This document shows, in pieces, positions 8,840-20,070 of a DNA stretch of 64,000 nt. Below the pieces are notes generated by a model. The model saw only the letters and a program-made list of their open reading frames with translations. It made no database searches and was not told where the DNA came from. The translations under genes and the position numbers were made by a program. Within the stretch, counting starts at the first letter, position 1. Every line of letters begins with the position of its first letter. The stretch comes from Mycobacterium sp. (GTDB lineage Bacteria > Actinomycetota > Actinomycetes > Mycobacteriales > Mycobacteriaceae): positions 248,001 through 312,000 of the forward strand of contig JACPVR010000001.1 in NCBI GenBank assembly GCA_016197405.1, read 5' to 3'.

Positions 8840-9475
8840 TCAGCGGGCGTAGAACCCGGCTTCTGCCATCCGGCGGCGCTCCTCCGGGGTGACCTCGACG
8901 TCGGCCGGCGACAGCAGGAACACCTTGGTGGCGACCTTGTCGAACGAGCCGCGCAGCGCGAAAGCCAGACCGGCGGCGAAGTCGACGAGGCGCTTGGCGT
9001 CGGCGTTGTCCATCGTCACCAGGTCCATGATGACCGGGGTGCCGTCGCGGAACCGCTCACCGATGGTGCGGGCTTCGCTGTAGTCCTTGGGACGCAGCGT
9101 GGTGATCTTCGACAGCGGGCTGCCTTCCTCGAACATCATCGCCATCCGGCGCGGATCCATCGCCAGCGCACCGCTGGTCGCACCCCGCAGGGGGCTCAGA
9201 CGTGGTGTGGCGCGGTCGAATTCGCGCGGACGGAACCGGGCGTCCCGGTCCTCGGGGTAGCCACCGCGGTAGCCGCCCGGGTACTCGGCGTCGGCGTCGT
9301 ACTCCCGCTCGGAGTACCGCTCGCGTTCGGGGTAGCGCGCCTCGTCCTCGGCGAACCGCTCGCCGCGACGGGCATAGCTGCGGGCCTGGCCGCGGTCGTC
9401 GTCGTAATACTCGTCCTCATAGTCGTCCAACGGCGCCATCCCGAAGTAGGCCTTGACCTTGTGCAGTGTGCTCAT
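8840..9475 (-). CDS. sepF: Cell division protein SepF
   Basis: Membrane-binding partner of FtsZ and, in actinobacteria, the main Z-ring anchor. The N-terminal amphipathic segment [15 protein letters not shown] is followed by a very acidic, Arg/Tyr-rich linker (about 18-105) and a C-terminal DUF552/SepF domain (about 118-205: [42 protein letters not shown] segments). The 211-residue length is normal. The start at 9475 is preceded by GAAGGG. It is the fourth gene after ftsZ in the ftsZ-pgeF-plpBP-sepF order conserved in mycobacteria. Confidence 0.96.
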   Translation of the reverse strand: MSTLHKVKAYFGMAPLDDYEDEYYDDDRGQARSYARRGERFAEDEARYPERERYSEREYDADAEYPGGYRGGYPEDRDARFRPREFDRATPRLSPLRGATSGALAMDPRRMAMMFEEGSPLSKITTLRPKDYSEARTIGERFRDGTPVIMDLVTMDNADAKRLVDFAAGLAFALRGSFDKVATKVFLLSPADVEVTPEERRRMAEAGFYAR

Positions 9476-9570
9476 CGCTGACCCTTCTCGACAGAGCTGT
9501 TGTGGAACATCTACGTGTTTACCGGTGCGGCTGGTGTGGTACGTGATGAAGATGTGACTGGAGTGACTAC

Positions 9571-10341
9571 TCACGGTGACGTTACGGGCCGAGGTCCCAT
9601 AAGCGCGGTACCGACACGCACACAAGTTGATCCGTATTTGACGGCAATCTCCAGGTCGCCCGACATTCCCGCGGACAACCCGGTAGCTTGCGGATGACCC
9701 TTCTGCACCCGGCGGTGTTCTTCGGCCAGTCGGGCGAACGCCTGATCCGGATCAGCATGCAGCGGTGGCACTCCCATCACTCCGACCAGGCTCAGCGCCG
9801 CACTTGCGGCCACCTGATCGCACAGCGCATCCACGCCGGCGGGATCGCCGACATCGACCCCGCCGCGTGACACGTCACCGTCGAGGCTTATCTGGATGTA
9901 CACCCCCAGTGGGGCGTGTCGGGCGCCGTCGGCCAGCGCCCGGTCCGCCGCCGCGCCCAACGCCGTCACCACCCGTGCGCTGCTGACCGAATGCACGGTA
10001 TGCGCCCACCCGGCAATCGATTTCGCCTTGTTGCGCTGGATCTGGCCGATCATGTGCCAGGCGATGTCACGCGCCGGGTAATCGGACCCGCCGCGCGCCG
10101 CGGGCAGTGCCGAGACGGCGGCGATCTTGTCGCGGGCCTCCTGGTCGCGGGCCTCGCCGAACGAGCGGCACCCCAACCGGCGCAGGATGGCGACATCGGA
10201 GGCCGGAAAGAACTTGGTGACGGGCAGCAACTCGATGTCGGCGGGTTTGCGGCCGACGGCTTCGGCGGCATACGCCAACCGCTGCCGCAGTTTCGCCAGC
10301 GCGGTGGTCAGTTCCTCTTCACGGCTGGGTGCGTGCGTCAT
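9571..10341 (-). CDS. YggS-family pyridoxal phosphate homeostasis protein
   Basis: PLP-binding protein with an alanine-racemase-like TIM barrel (PLPBP/YggS), which buffers PLP rather than catalysing a known reaction. The PLP lysine lies in [13 protein letters not shown] (about residue 46). Other family segments are [27 protein letters not shown] and [29 protein letters not shown] at the C-terminus. The ATG at 10341 overlaps the pgeF stop by 4 bp, giving tight coupling. The downstream neighbour is sepF. Confidence 0.95.
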   Translation of the reverse strand: MTHAPSREEELTTALAKLRQRLAYAAEAVGRKPADIELLPVTKFFPASDVAILRRLGCRSFGEARDQEARDKIAAVSALPAARGGSDYPARDIAWHMIGQIQRNKAKSIAGWAHTVHSVSSARVVTALGAAADRALADGARHAPLGVYIQISLDGDVSRGGVDVGDPAGVDALCDQVAASAALSLVGVMGVPPLHADPDQAFARLAEEHRRVQKGHPQATGLSAGMSGDLEIAVKYGSTCVRVGTALMGPRPVTSP

Positions 10342-11054
10342 GGCATCCACACCACCGATGCCAGCCGTCCGGTCGGCGCGTCGCGCCGGTGGCTGAAAAG
10401 CGTTCGGTCGGCGACCGTGCACCGCGGGTCGATCGCCACCTCGGCGACGCCGAGTTCGCGTACCTGCCGGGCGATCCCGACGCGCAGATCCAGCCCGGGC
10501 GTACCCGTGGCGGTCCGGGTCCGGCTGCCCGGCAACGCGGCTTCGACCTCGTCGGCCATCGCCGCGGGCACCTCGTAGTTGGCTCCGCTGACCGCCGGAC
10601 CCAGCAGTACCGACACGTCTTCGACGTGCGCGCCCGCTTCCAGCATCTTCTCCAGGGTGCGGACCACCACACCGTTGGCCGCACCGACGCGGCCCGCGTG
10701 CGCGGCGGCGACCACACCGGCACGCGCATCGGCCATCAGCACCGGAACGCAGTCGGCCGTCACCACCGCGAGGGCGAGCCCACGAACGGTCGTCACCAGC
10801 GCATCGGTGTCCGGGATGACGGGATGACCGCCGGGCGGCGGCTCGTCGACGAGCTCGACGTTGACACCGTGCACCTGGTTCATCCAGACCACATGGGTCT
10901 CGTCCAGGCCCAGGGTCGCGGCCAGCCGGGCGCGGTTGGCCGCGACGGCGGCCGGATCGTCACCGACATGGTCCCCGAGATTGAAGGTGTCGAACGGGGG
11001 TGCCGAGACACCACCCGCCCGGGTCGTGGTCACGCGACGAATGCGAGTGGTCAC
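10338..11054 (-). CDS. pgeF: Peptidoglycan editing factor PgeF (YfiH / multicopper polyphenol oxidase family)
   Basis: YfiH-family enzyme. Members have been shown to act as purine nucleoside phosphorylase/adenosine deaminase and, in E. coli, to help keep L-Ser out of peptidoglycan precursors. Seen are the N-terminal TTRAGGVSAPPFDTFNLGDHVGDD, the metal-binding VTADCVPVLMAD and AAAHAGRVGAANGVV, and a C-terminal DLRVGIARQVRELGV. Start GTG at 11054 lies 25 bp after the ftsZ stop and gives 238 residues; a more upstream start would run into ftsZ. It overlaps the following YggS gene by 4 bp. Confidence 0.9.
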   Translation of the reverse strand: MTTRIRRVTTTRAGGVSAPPFDTFNLGDHVGDDPAAVAANRARLAATLGLDETHVVWMNQVHGVNVELVDEPPPGGHPVIPDTDALVTTVRGLALAVVTADCVPVLMADARAGVVAAAHAGRVGAANGVVVRTLEKMLEAGAHVEDVSVLLGPAVSGANYEVPAAMADEVEAALPGSRTRTATGTPGLDLRVGIARQVRELGVAEVAIDPRCTVADRTLFSHRRDAPTGRLASVVWMP

Positions 11055-11079
11055 GAGAGCGCGGTACCGATACGCGTCG

Positions 11080-12240
11080 CTAGTGGCGCATGAACGGTGG
11101 CACGTCGACATCGTCATCGTCGTCACCGCCGCCGACACTCACGGTCTTGCCGTTGGTGTGCAACGGTGTGCTGGCCACATCGGCCGGATCGAAGACCGAC
11201 GATGTGACGGCGCCGACGCTGCCGGCCCGCGCGGAGGCGATCACCGGACCGGCGCCGGCCGTCGCACCGCCGACGACGGGCTTACGACCGGTCGATCCGG
11301 CCTCGAAGCCCGCGGCGATCACGGTGACGCGCACCTCGTCGCCCAGCGAGTCGTCGATGACGGTACCGAAGATGATGTTGGCGTCGGGGTGTGCGGAGTC
11401 CTGCACCAGCGAGGCGGCCTCGTTGATCTCGAACAGGCCCAGGTCGCTACCGCCGGCGATCGACATCAGCACGCCCTGGGCGCCTTCCATCGAGGCCTCC
11501 AGCAGCGGCGAGTTGATGGCGATCTCGGCGGCCTTGAGCGCCCGGCCGTCACCGCGCGCCGCGCCGATACCCATCAACGCCGTGCCCGCGCCGCTCATGA
11601 TGCCCTTGACATCGGCGAAGTCGACGTTGATCAGACCCGGGGTGGTGATCAGGTCGGTGATGCCCTGCACACCGTTGAGCAGCACCTCGTCGGCGCTGCG
11701 GAAGGCGTCCATCAGCGATACCGCGGCGTCGCCCATCTGCAGCAGGCGGTCGTTGGGGATGACGATGAGCGTGTCGCAGCTCTCGCGCAGCGAGGTGATA
11801 CCGGCCTCGGCCTGGTTCGAGCGGCGCTTGCCCTCGAACGAGAACGGCCGCGTCACCACACCGACGGTCAGCGCGCCGAGCTTGCGCGCGATGGTCGCGA
11901 CGACGGGAGCGCCACCGGTTCCGGTGCCACCACCTTCACCTGCGGTGACGAAGACCATGTCGGCGCCGCGCAGCAGCTCCTCGATCTCGTCCTTGGCGTC
12001 CTCGGCGGCCTTGCGGCCCACCTCGGGATCCGCGCCGGCGCCCAGGCCCCGGGTGGAATCCCTTCCGACGTCGAGTTTGACGTCGGCATCGCTCATCAAC
12101 AGCGCTTGCGCGTCGGTGTTGATGGCGATGAACTCGACGCCCTTGAGGCCTTGTTCGATCATGCGGTTGACGGCATTGACGCCGCCGCCGCCGATGCCGA
12201 CCACCTTGATGACGGCTAGGTAGTTATGCGGGGGGGTCAT
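11080..12240 (-). CDS. ftsZ: Cell division GTPase FtsZ
   Basis: Tubulin homologue that polymerises into the Z-ring. Visible are the nucleotide-binding [14 protein letters not shown] (about 15-28), the tubulin signature [13 protein letters not shown] (about 103-115), the T7 catalytic loop region [13 protein letters not shown], and a C-terminal linker ending in an acidic conserved tail ([14 protein letters not shown]) that binds SepF and FtsW. The 386-residue length is standard. The ATG is preceded by GGAAGG. An upstream gap of 176 bp separates it from ftsQ and carries promoter-like sequence. Confidence 0.99.
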   Translation of the reverse strand: MTPPHNYLAVIKVVGIGGGGVNAVNRMIEQGLKGVEFIAINTDAQALLMSDADVKLDVGRDSTRGLGAGADPEVGRKAAEDAKDEIEELLRGADMVFVTAGEGGGTGTGGAPVVATIARKLGALTVGVVTRPFSFEGKRRSNQAEAGITSLRESCDTLIVIPNDRLLQMGDAAVSLMDAFRSADEVLLNGVQGITDLITTPGLINVDFADVKGIMSGAGTALMGIGAARGDGRALKAAEIAINSPLLEASMEGAQGVLMSIAGGSDLGLFEINEAASLVQDSAHPDANIIFGTVIDDSLGDEVRVTVIAAGFEAGSTGRKPVVGGATAGAGPVIASARAGSVGAVTSSVFDPADVASTPLHTNGKTVSVGGGDDDDDVDVPPFMRH

Positions 12241-12328
12241 CGGTCGCCTTCCTCCCAGTTCGTGGGTTCCAACCGAACTACTCGACCGTGTCCCTAAACC
12301 CTCAACCTCAACCATAGGCTTAGAGTTA

Positions 12329-12334
12329 TGTCAA
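12329..12334 (-). promoter_or_regulatory. Perfect -35 hexamer TTGACA in the ftsQ-ftsZ gap
   Basis: The 176-bp gap between ftsQ and ftsZ contains TTGACA on the minus strand about 90 bp upstream of the ftsZ ATG, in an AT-richer stretch. No convincing -10 sits 16-18 bp downstream, so this is only part of a promoter. Independent ftsZ promoters in this gap are known in mycobacteria. Confidence 0.35.
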
Positions 12335-12416
12335 GTAGTTCCGTGCAAACAGAACCGTAGGGCGGCGCCGCGAGCTAACCGCGCAGGCGCGCCGATAATT
12401 CTCCCGGCGAGTTTGT

Positions 12417-13358
12417 TTATTTGACCGTGGGCAGATCGGGGCTCGACACGTCGTAGGTGTGCCCGGGCTGGGTCAACAGAGCGGCTAGCTTCTCGGCCTT
12501 CTCATCGGTGCGGTCATTGGTCCCCCACACCACGGTGCGACCATCGGTCAGCGTCAGGGTTATCGAGGCCACCGACGGCGCGGCTATCCGGCCCACCTGA
12601 CCAGCGACTTCGGGTCGGAGCGCGGTGAGCACCTGCAGCGCCGCCTTGGTGGGCGCATCGGCGGGGCCCGGGTTGTCGACGTCGATGTAGGGCAGCGCCG
12701 GCGGCGGCGGTCCGGTCGCGAAATCGACGCCGTCGCGGTCATACAGATGCGGGCCGTCAGGAAAATCCTTGACCGCCACCGGAATCCGTTCGACCACCGT
12801 TATCCGCAGCGTCGACGGGTACTCCCGTTGCACGCGCGCACTGGCGACGCGCCGGATGGTGGCCACCCGGTCGGCCACCACGTCGGTGTTGATCTGCAGC
12901 AACGGGGTGCCGACCGCCACCTGCGCGGCGCCGAGCACCTCGTCCTGGGTCAGGACGGCGGTGCCCACGACCAGCACCGTGCGCGCCGACATCAGCGGGG
13001 TGAAGTACATGATCAGGCCGAACCCGACCGCCAGCACGGTCGCCACTATCGCGATGACCAGCACCTTCAGGCCGCGAACGGCCCCGCGCGATACCGGTTT
13101 CTTGGTCTCGGCACCGGCGCTGGCGACCCGGCGTTTGGCCTCGCGGCGGGCCTGCTCGATGGCGGTCGCCCTGGCCTGGGCGTTACGTCGCTCGGCGCGC
13201 TCGCGGCGCGCCCGCCGGCGCGGGCCTTCCTCGTCGTCATCGGACGGCACCTGGGTCGCCTCGTCCGGCGGCGCCTCGGCCGCCGCGCCCGCGGTGTCGG
13301 CTTGGATCTCGGTCTCGGCCTCGGCCTCGGTGTCGCCGCCGTCGGTCGGCTGGGTCAC
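12417..13358 (-). CDS. ftsQ: Cell division protein FtsQ
   Basis: Bitopic divisome protein (313 residues). A long acidic and basic cytoplasmic N-terminus (about 1-95) precedes one TM helix ([21 protein letters not shown], about 99-119). Next come a POTRA domain ([29 protein letters not shown]) and the FtsQ beta domain ending near [19 protein letters not shown]. The ATG overlaps the murC stop by 4 bp. FtsQ recruits the FtsL/FtsB subcomplex, matching the FtsL-like protein encoded at 25035-26120. Confidence 0.95.
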   Translation of the reverse strand: MTQPTDGGDTEAEAETEIQADTAGAAAEAPPDEATQVPSDDDEEGPRRRARRERAERRNAQARATAIEQARREAKRRVASAGAETKKPVSRGAVRGLKVLVIAIVATVLAVGFGLIMYFTPLMSARTVLVVGTAVLTQDEVLGAAQVAVGTPLLQINTDVVADRVATIRRVASARVQREYPSTLRITVVERIPVAVKDFPDGPHLYDRDGVDFATGPPPPALPYIDVDNPGPADAPTKAALQVLTALRPEVAGQVGRIAAPSVASITLTLTDGRTVVWGTNDRTDEKAEKLAALLTQPGHTYDVSSPDLPTVK

Positions 13359-14785
13359 CAGTTCGCCCTGACCTGCAGCGCGGTCAGGATCTCCCCGCCG
13401 AGCATCGTCACGTCACCGGCACCCATGGTGACGATCACATCACCGGGCCGGGCTACTTCGGCGACCTGTGCGGCCACCGCGGAGAAGTCGGGGATATAGC
13501 TGACCGGGACGGTGACATGCTCGGCCACCGTGCCGCCGCTGATACCGGCGAGCGGTTGCTCGCGCGCGCCGTAGACGTCGAGCACGAAAACCCGGTCGGC
13601 GCCGCTCAGTGCGATACCGAAGTCCTCGGCGAAAGCCTTTGTCCGCGAATACAGATGCGGCTGGAACACCACCAGCGTGCGGCCCCCGCCGCTCTGCTCG
13701 GCGACGGTTCGCAGCGCGCCGAGCACCACCGAGACCTCGGTCGGATGATGCGCGTAGTCGTCGAAGACCCGGATACCGTTGGCGGTACCGACGAGCTCGA
13801 AACGCCGCCGCACCCCTTCGAAACCGGCCAGCCCGTCGAGCACCGTCTCCACCGGGGCGCCGACCGCGGTCGCGGCCAGCAGCGCCGCGACGGCGTTGAG
13901 CGCCATATGGCGGCCCGGCACCGACAACCGCAGCGCCCGGGGCCGCGGCTCACCGGCCAGTTGGACTTCGGCGACGGCCCCGGTGCCCTGCTGCTTCCAG
14001 CTCAGCAGCTGCCCGGCCAGCGGCACCGGGCCGGGAGCCGATCCGTAGGCCAGCACCGACACCCCGGCCGCGGCGGCACGTTCGGCCAGCGCGGCCGCAC
14101 CCGGATCGTCGGTGCACACGATCAGCGGGCCGCCGGCGACGATGCGCTCGACGAAGGAGTCGAATACCGCGGTGTAGGCCTCGCTGCTGCCGAAGAAATC
14201 CAGGTGATCGGCCTCGATATTGGTCACCACCGCGACATCGGGGGTGTACTCCAGCAGCGAACCGTCGCTCTCGTCGGCTTCGGCGACGAAGGTGCTGCCG
14301 CTGCCGTGGTGGGCGTTGGTGCCCGACTCCCCCAGCTCGCCGCCCACGGCGAACGACGGGTCGAAGCCGGCGTGCTGCAGCGCCACGATCAGCATCGAGG
14401 TGGTGCTGGTCTTACCGTGCGTGCCGGTGACCAGCACCGTGGTGTGCCCGGCCATCAGCTTGGCCAGCACCACCGGCCGCAAGATGATGGGGATACCGCG
14501 ACGCCGGGCTTCGACGAGTTCGGGGTTGGTCTTCGGGATGGCGGCGTGGGTGGTGATGACGGCCGTCGGCCCGCCGGGCAGCAGATCCAGCGACGCCGCG
14601 TCGTGACCGATCCGGATGGCGACACCGCGCGCCGTCAGCGCCCGAACGCCGCGCGACTCCTTGGCATCCGAACCCGACACCTGCGCGCCGCGATCCAGCA
14701 GGATGCGCGCGATACCGGACATGCCGGCACCGCCGATGCCGACCATGTGCACGCGGCGCAGTTCCTCGGGCAACGGCGCGGTCAT
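13355..14785 (-). CDS. murC: UDP-N-acetylmuramate--L-alanine ligase MurC
   Basis: Cytoplasmic ligase that adds L-Ala to UDP-MurNAc, the first amino acid of the stem peptide. It has the N-terminal UDP-binding [14 protein letters not shown], the ATP loop [14 protein letters not shown] (about 114-127), the Mur ligase central segment [29 protein letters not shown], and the C-terminal domain with [11 protein letters not shown]. The 476-residue length is standard. It overlaps murG and ftsQ by 4 bp on either side. Confidence 0.98.
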   Translation of the reverse strand: MTAPLPEELRRVHMVGIGGAGMSGIARILLDRGAQVSGSDAKESRGVRALTARGVAIRIGHDAASLDLLPGGPTAVITTHAAIPKTNPELVEARRRGIPIILRPVVLAKLMAGHTTVLVTGTHGKTSTTSMLIVALQHAGFDPSFAVGGELGESGTNAHHGSGSTFVAEADESDGSLLEYTPDVAVVTNIEADHLDFFGSSEAYTAVFDSFVERIVAGGPLIVCTDDPGAAALAERAAAAGVSVLAYGSAPGPVPLAGQLLSWKQQGTGAVAEVQLAGEPRPRALRLSVPGRHMALNAVAALLAATAVGAPVETVLDGLAGFEGVRRRFELVGTANGIRVFDDYAHHPTEVSVVLGALRTVAEQSGGGRTLVVFQPHLYSRTKAFAEDFGIALSGADRVFVLDVYGAREQPLAGISGGTVAEHVTVPVSYIPDFSAVAAQVAEVARPGDVIVTMGAGDVTMLGGEILTALQVRANW

Positions 14786-15903
14786 CGCGGCACCCGGGTC
14801 TGCTGGGCGATATCGAGTGCCACCCGGGCCACCTGCTCGGCGGCGTCGCGGTGCCCGACACCGGCGGCGGCGGTGGTCATGACGGCCAGCCGGGCGGTAT
14901 CGGTGAGCAGCGCGCCGACGGTGTCGGCGACGAAGGCGGGCGTGAGGTCGGCGTCGGCGACGAGCAGTCCACCGCCGGCATTGACCACCGGCAGGGCGTT
15001 GAGGCGCTGCTCGCCGTTGCCGATCGGCAGCGGTACGTAGAGGGCGGGCAGCCCGACGGCGGAGACCTCGGCCACCGTCATGGCACCGGAACGGCAGATC
15101 GCCAGGTCGGCGGCGGCATACGCCAGGTCCATCCGGCTCAGGTAGGGCACCGCGACATAGGGCGGATCACCGGGTGCCGGGGCCGGCAGATCCAGGGTGT
15201 TCTTCGGGCCGTGTGCGTGCAGCACCGAGATCCCTTGTGCGGCCAGCTGCGTGGCGGCCGCGGCGACGGCGCGGTTGATGGATTGCGCGCCCTGCGAACC
15301 GCCGAACACCAGCAGCACCCGGGCGTCGGGGGCGAACCCGAACTCGGCGCGCGCCGCCGATCGCAGCGCGTCGCGATCGAAGTTGGTGATGCTGGCGCGC
15401 ACCGGCATGCCGACGACCTCGGCGTCCAGGCCCGAGCCCGGGACCGCGGCCAGCACCCGCCGGGCGCTGCGGGCACCGAGTTTGTTGGCGATACCGGCGC
15501 GGGCGTTGGCCTCATGGATGACGACAGGGACCCGCCCGCGCGCCGCCAGATAGGCCGGCACCGCGACGTAACCGCCGAAACCGATGACCACATCGGCGGC
15601 GACCTCTTCGAGGATGGCCCGGGTCTGGGCGACCGAGCGGCGCAGATTGCGCGGCAGCCGGACCAGATCACCGGTCAGTTTGCGCGGTAGCGGCACCGGT
15701 GTGATGAGCCGCAGGTCATAACCGCGTTCCGGGACCAGCCGCGTTTCCAGACCGCGTTCGGTGCCCAGTGCGGTGATGCGCACGAGCGGGTCGATCGCCG
15801 TCAAGGCATCGGCCACGGCCATGGCCGGCTCGACGTGTCCGGCCGTGCCGCCACCGGCGAGAACCACCGAGATGGGGGCGGGCCCTGTGACCGAGTCGTT
15901 CAC
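14782..15903 (-). CDS. murG: UDP-GlcNAc:lipid I N-acetylglucosaminyltransferase MurG
   Basis: GT28 enzyme at the inner face of the membrane that converts lipid I to lipid II. The N-terminal loop [22 protein letters not shown] (about 14-35), the membrane-proximal [16 protein letters not shown], and the UDP-GlcNAc-binding [12 protein letters not shown] and [24 protein letters not shown] are all present. Length 373. It overlaps ftsW (upstream) and murC (downstream) by 4 bp each, in the classical ftsW-murG-murC order. Confidence 0.98.
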   Translation of the reverse strand: MNDSVTGPAPISVVLAGGGTAGHVEPAMAVADALTAIDPLVRITALGTERGLETRLVPERGYDLRLITPVPLPRKLTGDLVRLPRNLRRSVAQTRAILEEVAADVVIGFGGYVAVPAYLAARGRVPVVIHEANARAGIANKLGARSARRVLAAVPGSGLDAEVVGMPVRASITNFDRDALRSAARAEFGFAPDARVLLVFGGSQGAQSINRAVAAAATQLAAQGISVLHAHGPKNTLDLPAPAPGDPPYVAVPYLSRMDLAYAAADLAICRSGAMTVAEVSAVGLPALYVPLPIGNGEQRLNALPVVNAGGGLLVADADLTPAFVADTVGALLTDTARLAVMTTAAAGVGHRDAAEQVARVALDIAQQTRVPR

Positions 15904-17504
15904 CCGTAACGCTGACCTTCCAATGTTCGTTTTCCCTGCGACTGGCCGCGCCCGTTGCGGGCGGCGGCCGGAGTCCGGGGCTGCACCTGGCGCCGGCCTG
16001 CCGCGCGCTGGCCGTCTCCATGATGCACTGGCTGCCGATCGCGCCGTTGCCCGGAGTCCGATCGCGCCGGTCGCCGCGCGGGCTGAGCTGCGGGCTTCTT
16101 CTTGGCCGGGGACTTACCGGGCTGCTTGGCCTTGATCTGGCCGGGTTTACCGGGTTTGGTGCGCAACCGGTCGCGCAGCGCCTCCACGCGCGTCGGTGAG
16201 TACGGCGCGGGCAGCGGCAGCCGCAGCAGCCGGTTCATCCGGTCGGGGCGACCGGCGCGCAGCGCCGCCACCGCGTCCGGTTCGTGCCTGGCCGCGTTGG
16301 CGATCACCCCGATCATGAACAGTGTTGTCGCCGTTGACGTTCCGCCCGCCGATATCAGCGGTAGCTGGATGCCGGTCACCGGCAGCAGGCCGATGACATA
16401 GCCGACGTTGATACAGGACTGCCCGATGATCCACATGGTGGCGGCGGCGGTCAGCAGTCGCAGGAACGGGTCGGCCGAGCGGCGCGCGATCCGCATACCG
16501 GTGTAGGCCAGCAGGCCGAACAGGCCCAACAACCCGACCGCCCCGACGAGTCCGAGTTCTTCGCCGATGATGGCGAAGATGAAGTCGTTGTGCGCATTGG
16601 GCAGGTAGTTCCACTTGGCGGTGCCCTGCCCCAGGCCCTGCCCGAAGACCCCGCCGTTGGCGAGTGCGTATTTGGCCTGCTTGGCCTGGTAGCCGGCGCC
16701 CTGGGCGTCGGCGGCCGGATCGAGCCAGGACCGCACCCGGTCGGACCGGTAACCGGCCGATACCGCGAGCACGGCGCCGGCGGCCAGCGCGGACAACAGG
16801 GAACTGAGGAAGACCCGCAGCGGCAGGCCGGCGTACCACAGCAGTGCCAGCAGGATGATGCTCAGCGACACCGTCTGCCCGAGGTCGGGCTGGGCCACGA
16901 TGAGGGCCAGCGCGATCACCGCGCCCGGCACCAGCGGGATGAGCATCTCGCGCAGCGAGGCGCGTTCCATCCGGCGTGATGCCAGCAGGTGGGCACCCCA
17001 GATGGCGAAGGCGATCTTGGTCAGCTCGGAGGGCTGCATGGAGAACCCGGCGATCACGAACCAGCCCCGGGTGCCGTTGGCCACCGTGCCGATTCCGGGG
17101 ATGAGCACCAGGACCAGCAGCACTATGGTGCCGGCGAACGCCGGGAACGCCATCCGGCGCATGAAACTCACCGGGGTGCGGATGGCGATGTAGAAGGCGA
17201 ACAGGCCGACGACGGTCCAGAGCACCTGTTTGGCGAAGATGGTCCACGGGGAGCCGTCCTCGTCGAAGGAGTGCACACCCGAGGCCGACAGGACCATGAT
17301 CAGGCCCAGCGTCACCAGCAGCGCCGCCACCGCGACGATGAGGTGAAACGACGTCATGGGCTTGCTCAGCCAGGCACCGAACCGGGTGCGCGGCACCGTC
17401 GGCGCCGTCGCGGCCACCGGCGCGCCGGTGCCGTCGGCCTGGTCGGCGCTCGCGTCGGCACCGGCAGAACCCCGGCGGCGCAAGCGGCTCAAGACGCTCG
17501 CCAT
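15900..17504 (-). CDS. ftsW: Septal peptidoglycan glycosyltransferase FtsW
   Basis: SEDS-family lipid II polymerase with about ten TM helices (about 52-430). Family motifs include [51 protein letters not shown] (split here at NAHNDF) and [18 protein letters not shown] ~40-residue N-terminal and a ~110-residue C-terminal cytoplasmic tail flank the core. The C-terminal tail is strongly basic (Lys/Arg/Gln/Pro), which fits the reported mycobacterial FtsW-FtsZ tail contact with the acidic FtsZ end. Length 534. It works with FtsI encoded upstream. The start is ATG, 6 bp past the murD stop. Confidence 0.97.
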   Translation of the reverse strand: MASVLSRLRRRGSAGADASADQADGTGAPVAATAPTVPRTRFGAWLSKPMTSFHLIVAVAALLVTLGLIMVLSASGVHSFDEDGSPWTIFAKQVLWTVVGLFAFYIAIRTPVSFMRRMAFPAFAGTIVLLVLVLIPGIGTVANGTRGWFVIAGFSMQPSELTKIAFAIWGAHLLASRRMERASLREMLIPLVPGAVIALALIVAQPDLGQTVSLSIILLALLWYAGLPLRVFLSSLLSALAAGAVLAVSAGYRSDRVRSWLDPAADAQGAGYQAKQAKYALANGGVFGQGLGQGTAKWNYLPNAHNDFIFAIIGEELGLVGAVGLLGLFGLLAYTGMRIARRSADPFLRLLTAAATMWIIGQSCINVGYVIGLLPVTGIQLPLISAGGTSTATTLFMIGVIANAARHEPDAVAALRAGRPDRMNRLLRLPLPAPYSPTRVEALRDRLRTKPGKPGQIKAKQPGKSPAKKKPAAQPARRPARSDSGQRRDRQPVHHGDGQRAAGRRQVQPRTPAAARNGRGQSQGKRTLEGQRYG

Positions 17505-17510
17505 GACGAA

Positions 17511-18989
17511 CTACCGTGCCGCGGTGTCGAGGGCGCGTACTGCCGAGGCGAACTGGTCGCCGCGGTCGGCATAGCCGCCGAACTGGTCGAACGAGGCCCC
17601 CGCTGGGGCCAGCAACACGGTGTCACCGGGCGTGGCCAGCTCACGCGCCGCGGCGACGGCCTCGGCCATCACCGCGGTACCGATCGCAACCCCCGGCGCA
17701 TTAATCACTCGAGTCACAGTGGACTCATTAGTCACATGCACCCCAGCATCCTCCCCCGTGGCCACGTGGACGACGGGGACATCGGGCGCGTGTCGTGATA
17801 ACGCCTCGGCAACCTCGGCGCCATCCCGGCCGAACAGCACCGCGCCGGCCAGCCGATCGGCGACCCGGGCGACCATATCGTGCACCGAAGCGCCCTTGAG
17901 CAGGCCTCCTGCCAGCCACACCACCCGCGGATAGGCCAGTACCGACGCCTGCGCGGCGTGCGGATTAGTGGCCTTGGAGTCGTCCACATAGGTGACACCG
18001 TCGATTTCGGCAACGACCTCGGCGCGGTGCCGGCCCACCCGGAACGCCGCCAGCGCCGCGGCGACGGCATCGGCAGGCACACCGACGGCCCGGGCCACGG
18101 CCGCCGCCGCCAGCGCATCGAGCACCCCCACCGGACCGGCGACCCCTATCGAACTCACCGGTGCCAGCGGCACCCGGTCACCGAACGCGTCGTCGACCAG
18201 CATGCCGTCGCGCACGCCGAGCTCGCCCGGACCGGGCTCACCGAGCCGGAACCCGGCCTTCACCTGGGCACCGGAGGCATCGAGCAGCTCACCGGCGATC
18301 GGGTCGTCCAGACCGGCGACCGCCACCCGGCCCGCCAGCGCGCGGGCCTTGGCCGCGGCGTAGGCAGCCATGGTGCCGTGCCAGTCCAGGTGATCCTCGG
18401 CGATGTTGAGCAGCACACCGGCCTCCGGCGCCAACGATGACGACCAGTACAGCTGGAAGCTGGACAGCTCCACGGTCAGGAACTCGCCGGGCTGTTCCAG
18501 GACGTCGACGACGGGGCTGCCGATATTGCCGCACAGCAGGCTGGTGTGCCCGGCGGCGGTCAGCATCTCGTGCAGCATCGAGGTCGTGGTGGTCTTGCCG
18601 TTGGTGCCGGTGACGACGAGCCAGCGCCGCGGCGGCCCGTACCGGCCGGAGCGGTCCAGCCGCCAGGCCAGCTCCACATCACCCCACACCGGCACCCCGG
18701 CAGCGGCGGCCACGGTCAGCACCGGTGAACTCGGCGGCAGGCCCGGGCTGGTGATCACCAGCGCGTAATCGGTTGTGGCACCGGCGAACCGGGACACCGC
18801 GGAGTCGGCGTCGATGACCCGCACACCTTCGAAGGCCAGCTTCTGCAGCGCCGAGACATGATCGTCGGTGACATCGGCCAGCACACCCAGCGGCGCCAAC
18901 GCCGCCAGCACCGACCGGCCGGTGACACCGGCGCCGGCGATCAGCACCCGCGCGCCGGGCTGGAGCGGGCCGAGCCCGGGATCTGCCAC
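17511..18989 (-). CDS. murD: UDP-N-acetylmuramoylalanine--D-glutamate ligase MurD
   Basis: Cytoplasmic ligase that adds D-Glu to UDP-MurNAc-L-Ala. It has the ATP loop [18 protein letters not shown], the central [11 protein letters not shown], and C-terminal [17 protein letters not shown] and [22 protein letters not shown]. The GTG at 18989, directly after the mraY stop, gives 492 residues and suits coupled translation. An upstream in-frame GTG at 19019 would overlap mraY by 29 bp; neither has a ribosome binding site. One stretch (about 17,685-17,755) has A/T-ending codons unlike its surroundings. Confidence 0.96.
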   Translation of the reverse strand: MADPGLGPLQPGARVLIAGAGVTGRSVLAALAPLGVLADVTDDHVSALQKLAFEGVRVIDADSAVSRFAGATTDYALVITSPGLPPSSPVLTVAAAAGVPVWGDVELAWRLDRSGRYGPPRRWLVVTGTNGKTTTTSMLHEMLTAAGHTSLLCGNIGSPVVDVLEQPGEFLTVELSSFQLYWSSSLAPEAGVLLNIAEDHLDWHGTMAAYAAAKARALAGRVAVAGLDDPIAGELLDASGAQVKAGFRLGEPGPGELGVRDGMLVDDAFGDRVPLAPVSSIGVAGPVGVLDALAAAAVARAVGVPADAVAAALAAFRVGRHRAEVVAEIDGVTYVDDSKATNPHAAQASVLAYPRVVWLAGGLLKGASVHDMVARVADRLAGAVLFGRDGAEVAEALSRHAPDVPVVHVATGEDAGVHVTNESTVTRVINAPGVAIGTAVMAEAVAAARELATPGDTVLLAPAGASFDQFGGYADRGDQFASAVRALDTAAR

Positions 18990-18990
18990 C

Positions 18991-20070
18991 TCAGGCGCCG
19001 ATCGCGGAGAGCCACTCACCGTAGAACAGCGCGACCCCGAGCCCGCAGGCGATTGCGGTCAACAACCAGAACCGGATGATCACGGTGGTCTCGGCCCAGC
19101 CGACCAGCTCGAAGTGATGGTGGAACGGCGCCATCCGGAAGACCCGGCGGCCGGTGGTCCGAAACGCCAGGATCTGCACCACCACCGAGACGATCTCGGC
19201 GACGAAGAGCGCACCGAGCACCACGGCCAGCACCTCGGTGCGGCTGGTCACCGACAACCCGGCGATGATGCCGCCCAGGGCCAGCGAACCGGTGTCCCCC
19301 ATGAAGATCTTGGCCGGCGCGGCGTTCCACCACAGGAATCCGATACAGGCTCCGGCGGTGGCGGCGGCGATGATGGCCAGGTCGAGCGGGTCGCGCACGT
19401 TGTAGCAGCCCAGCCCCGGCGCCGTCGCGCAGGCATTGCGGTACTGCCAGAAGGTGATCAGCACATACGCGGCGGTGACCATGCCCATGCTGCCCGCGGC
19501 CAACCCGTCCAGACCGTCGGTGAAGTTCACCGCGTTCGACCAGGCCGATACCAGCACCACCACGAACAGGACGAACAGCGCGGGGACCAGTGTGACGGTG
19601 GCGATCTCGCGCACATAGGACAGTTCCGGGCTGCCCGGGGTGAGACCGTCGCTATTGCGGAAACCCAGCACCAGCACGCCGAACAGCACCGCCGCGCCGA
19701 TCTGTCCGACGGTCTTGGCGGTCTTGTTCAGCCCGAGGTTGCGCGACCGGCGGATCTTGATCAGGTCGTCGACGAAACCGACCGCACCCAGCGCGGTGGC
19801 CAAACCCAGTACCAGCAGGCCCGACGCCGACGGCCCGTCGCCGTGCAGCATCACCCCGATCAGGTGGGTGCCCAGGTAGCCGGCCCAGATGCCGGCCAGG
19901 ATCGCCACACCGCCCATCGACGGGGTGCCGCGTTTGGTCTGGTGGCTGGGCGGGCCGTCCTCACGGATCTCGTGGCCGAACCCTTGCCGGGTGAAGGCCC
20001 GGATCAACAACGGTGTCAGCAGGATCGACACGGCCAGCGACAGCCCGACCGCGATCAGGATCAGTCTCAT
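18991..20070 (-). CDS. mraY: Phospho-N-acetylmuramoyl-pentapeptide transferase MraY (MurX)
   Basis: Polytopic membrane enzyme (about ten TM helices, 359 residues) that transfers phospho-MurNAc-pentapeptide to decaprenyl phosphate, making lipid I. It shows [15 protein letters not shown] near the N-terminus, the catalytic [40 protein letters not shown], and the C-terminal [23 protein letters not shown]. Its ATG overlaps the murF stop by 4 bp. Confidence 0.98.
   Translation of the reverse strand: MRLILIAVGLSLAVSILLTPLLIRAFTRQGFGHEIREDGPPSHQTKRGTPSMGGVAILAGIWAGYLGTHLIGVMLHGDGPSASGLLVLGLATALGAVGFVDDLIKIRRSRNLGLNKTAKTVGQIGAAVLFGVLVLGFRNSDGLTPGSPELSYVREIATVTLVPALFVLFVVVLVSAWSNAVNFTDGLDGLAAGSMGMVTAAYVLITFWQYRNACATAPGLGCYNVRDPLDLAIIAAATAGACIGFLWWNAAPAKIFMGDTGSLALGGIIAGLSVTSRTEVLAVVLGALFVAEIVSVVVQILAFRTTGRRVFRMAPFHHHFELVGWAETTVIIRFWLLTAIACGLGVALFYGEWLSAIGA

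Noticed and set aside
13517..15040. 507-codon plus-strand open frame across murC and murG
   Set aside because: Low-complexity His/Arg/Gly/Gln translation typical of antisense shadows; murC and murG are fully supported on the minus strand.
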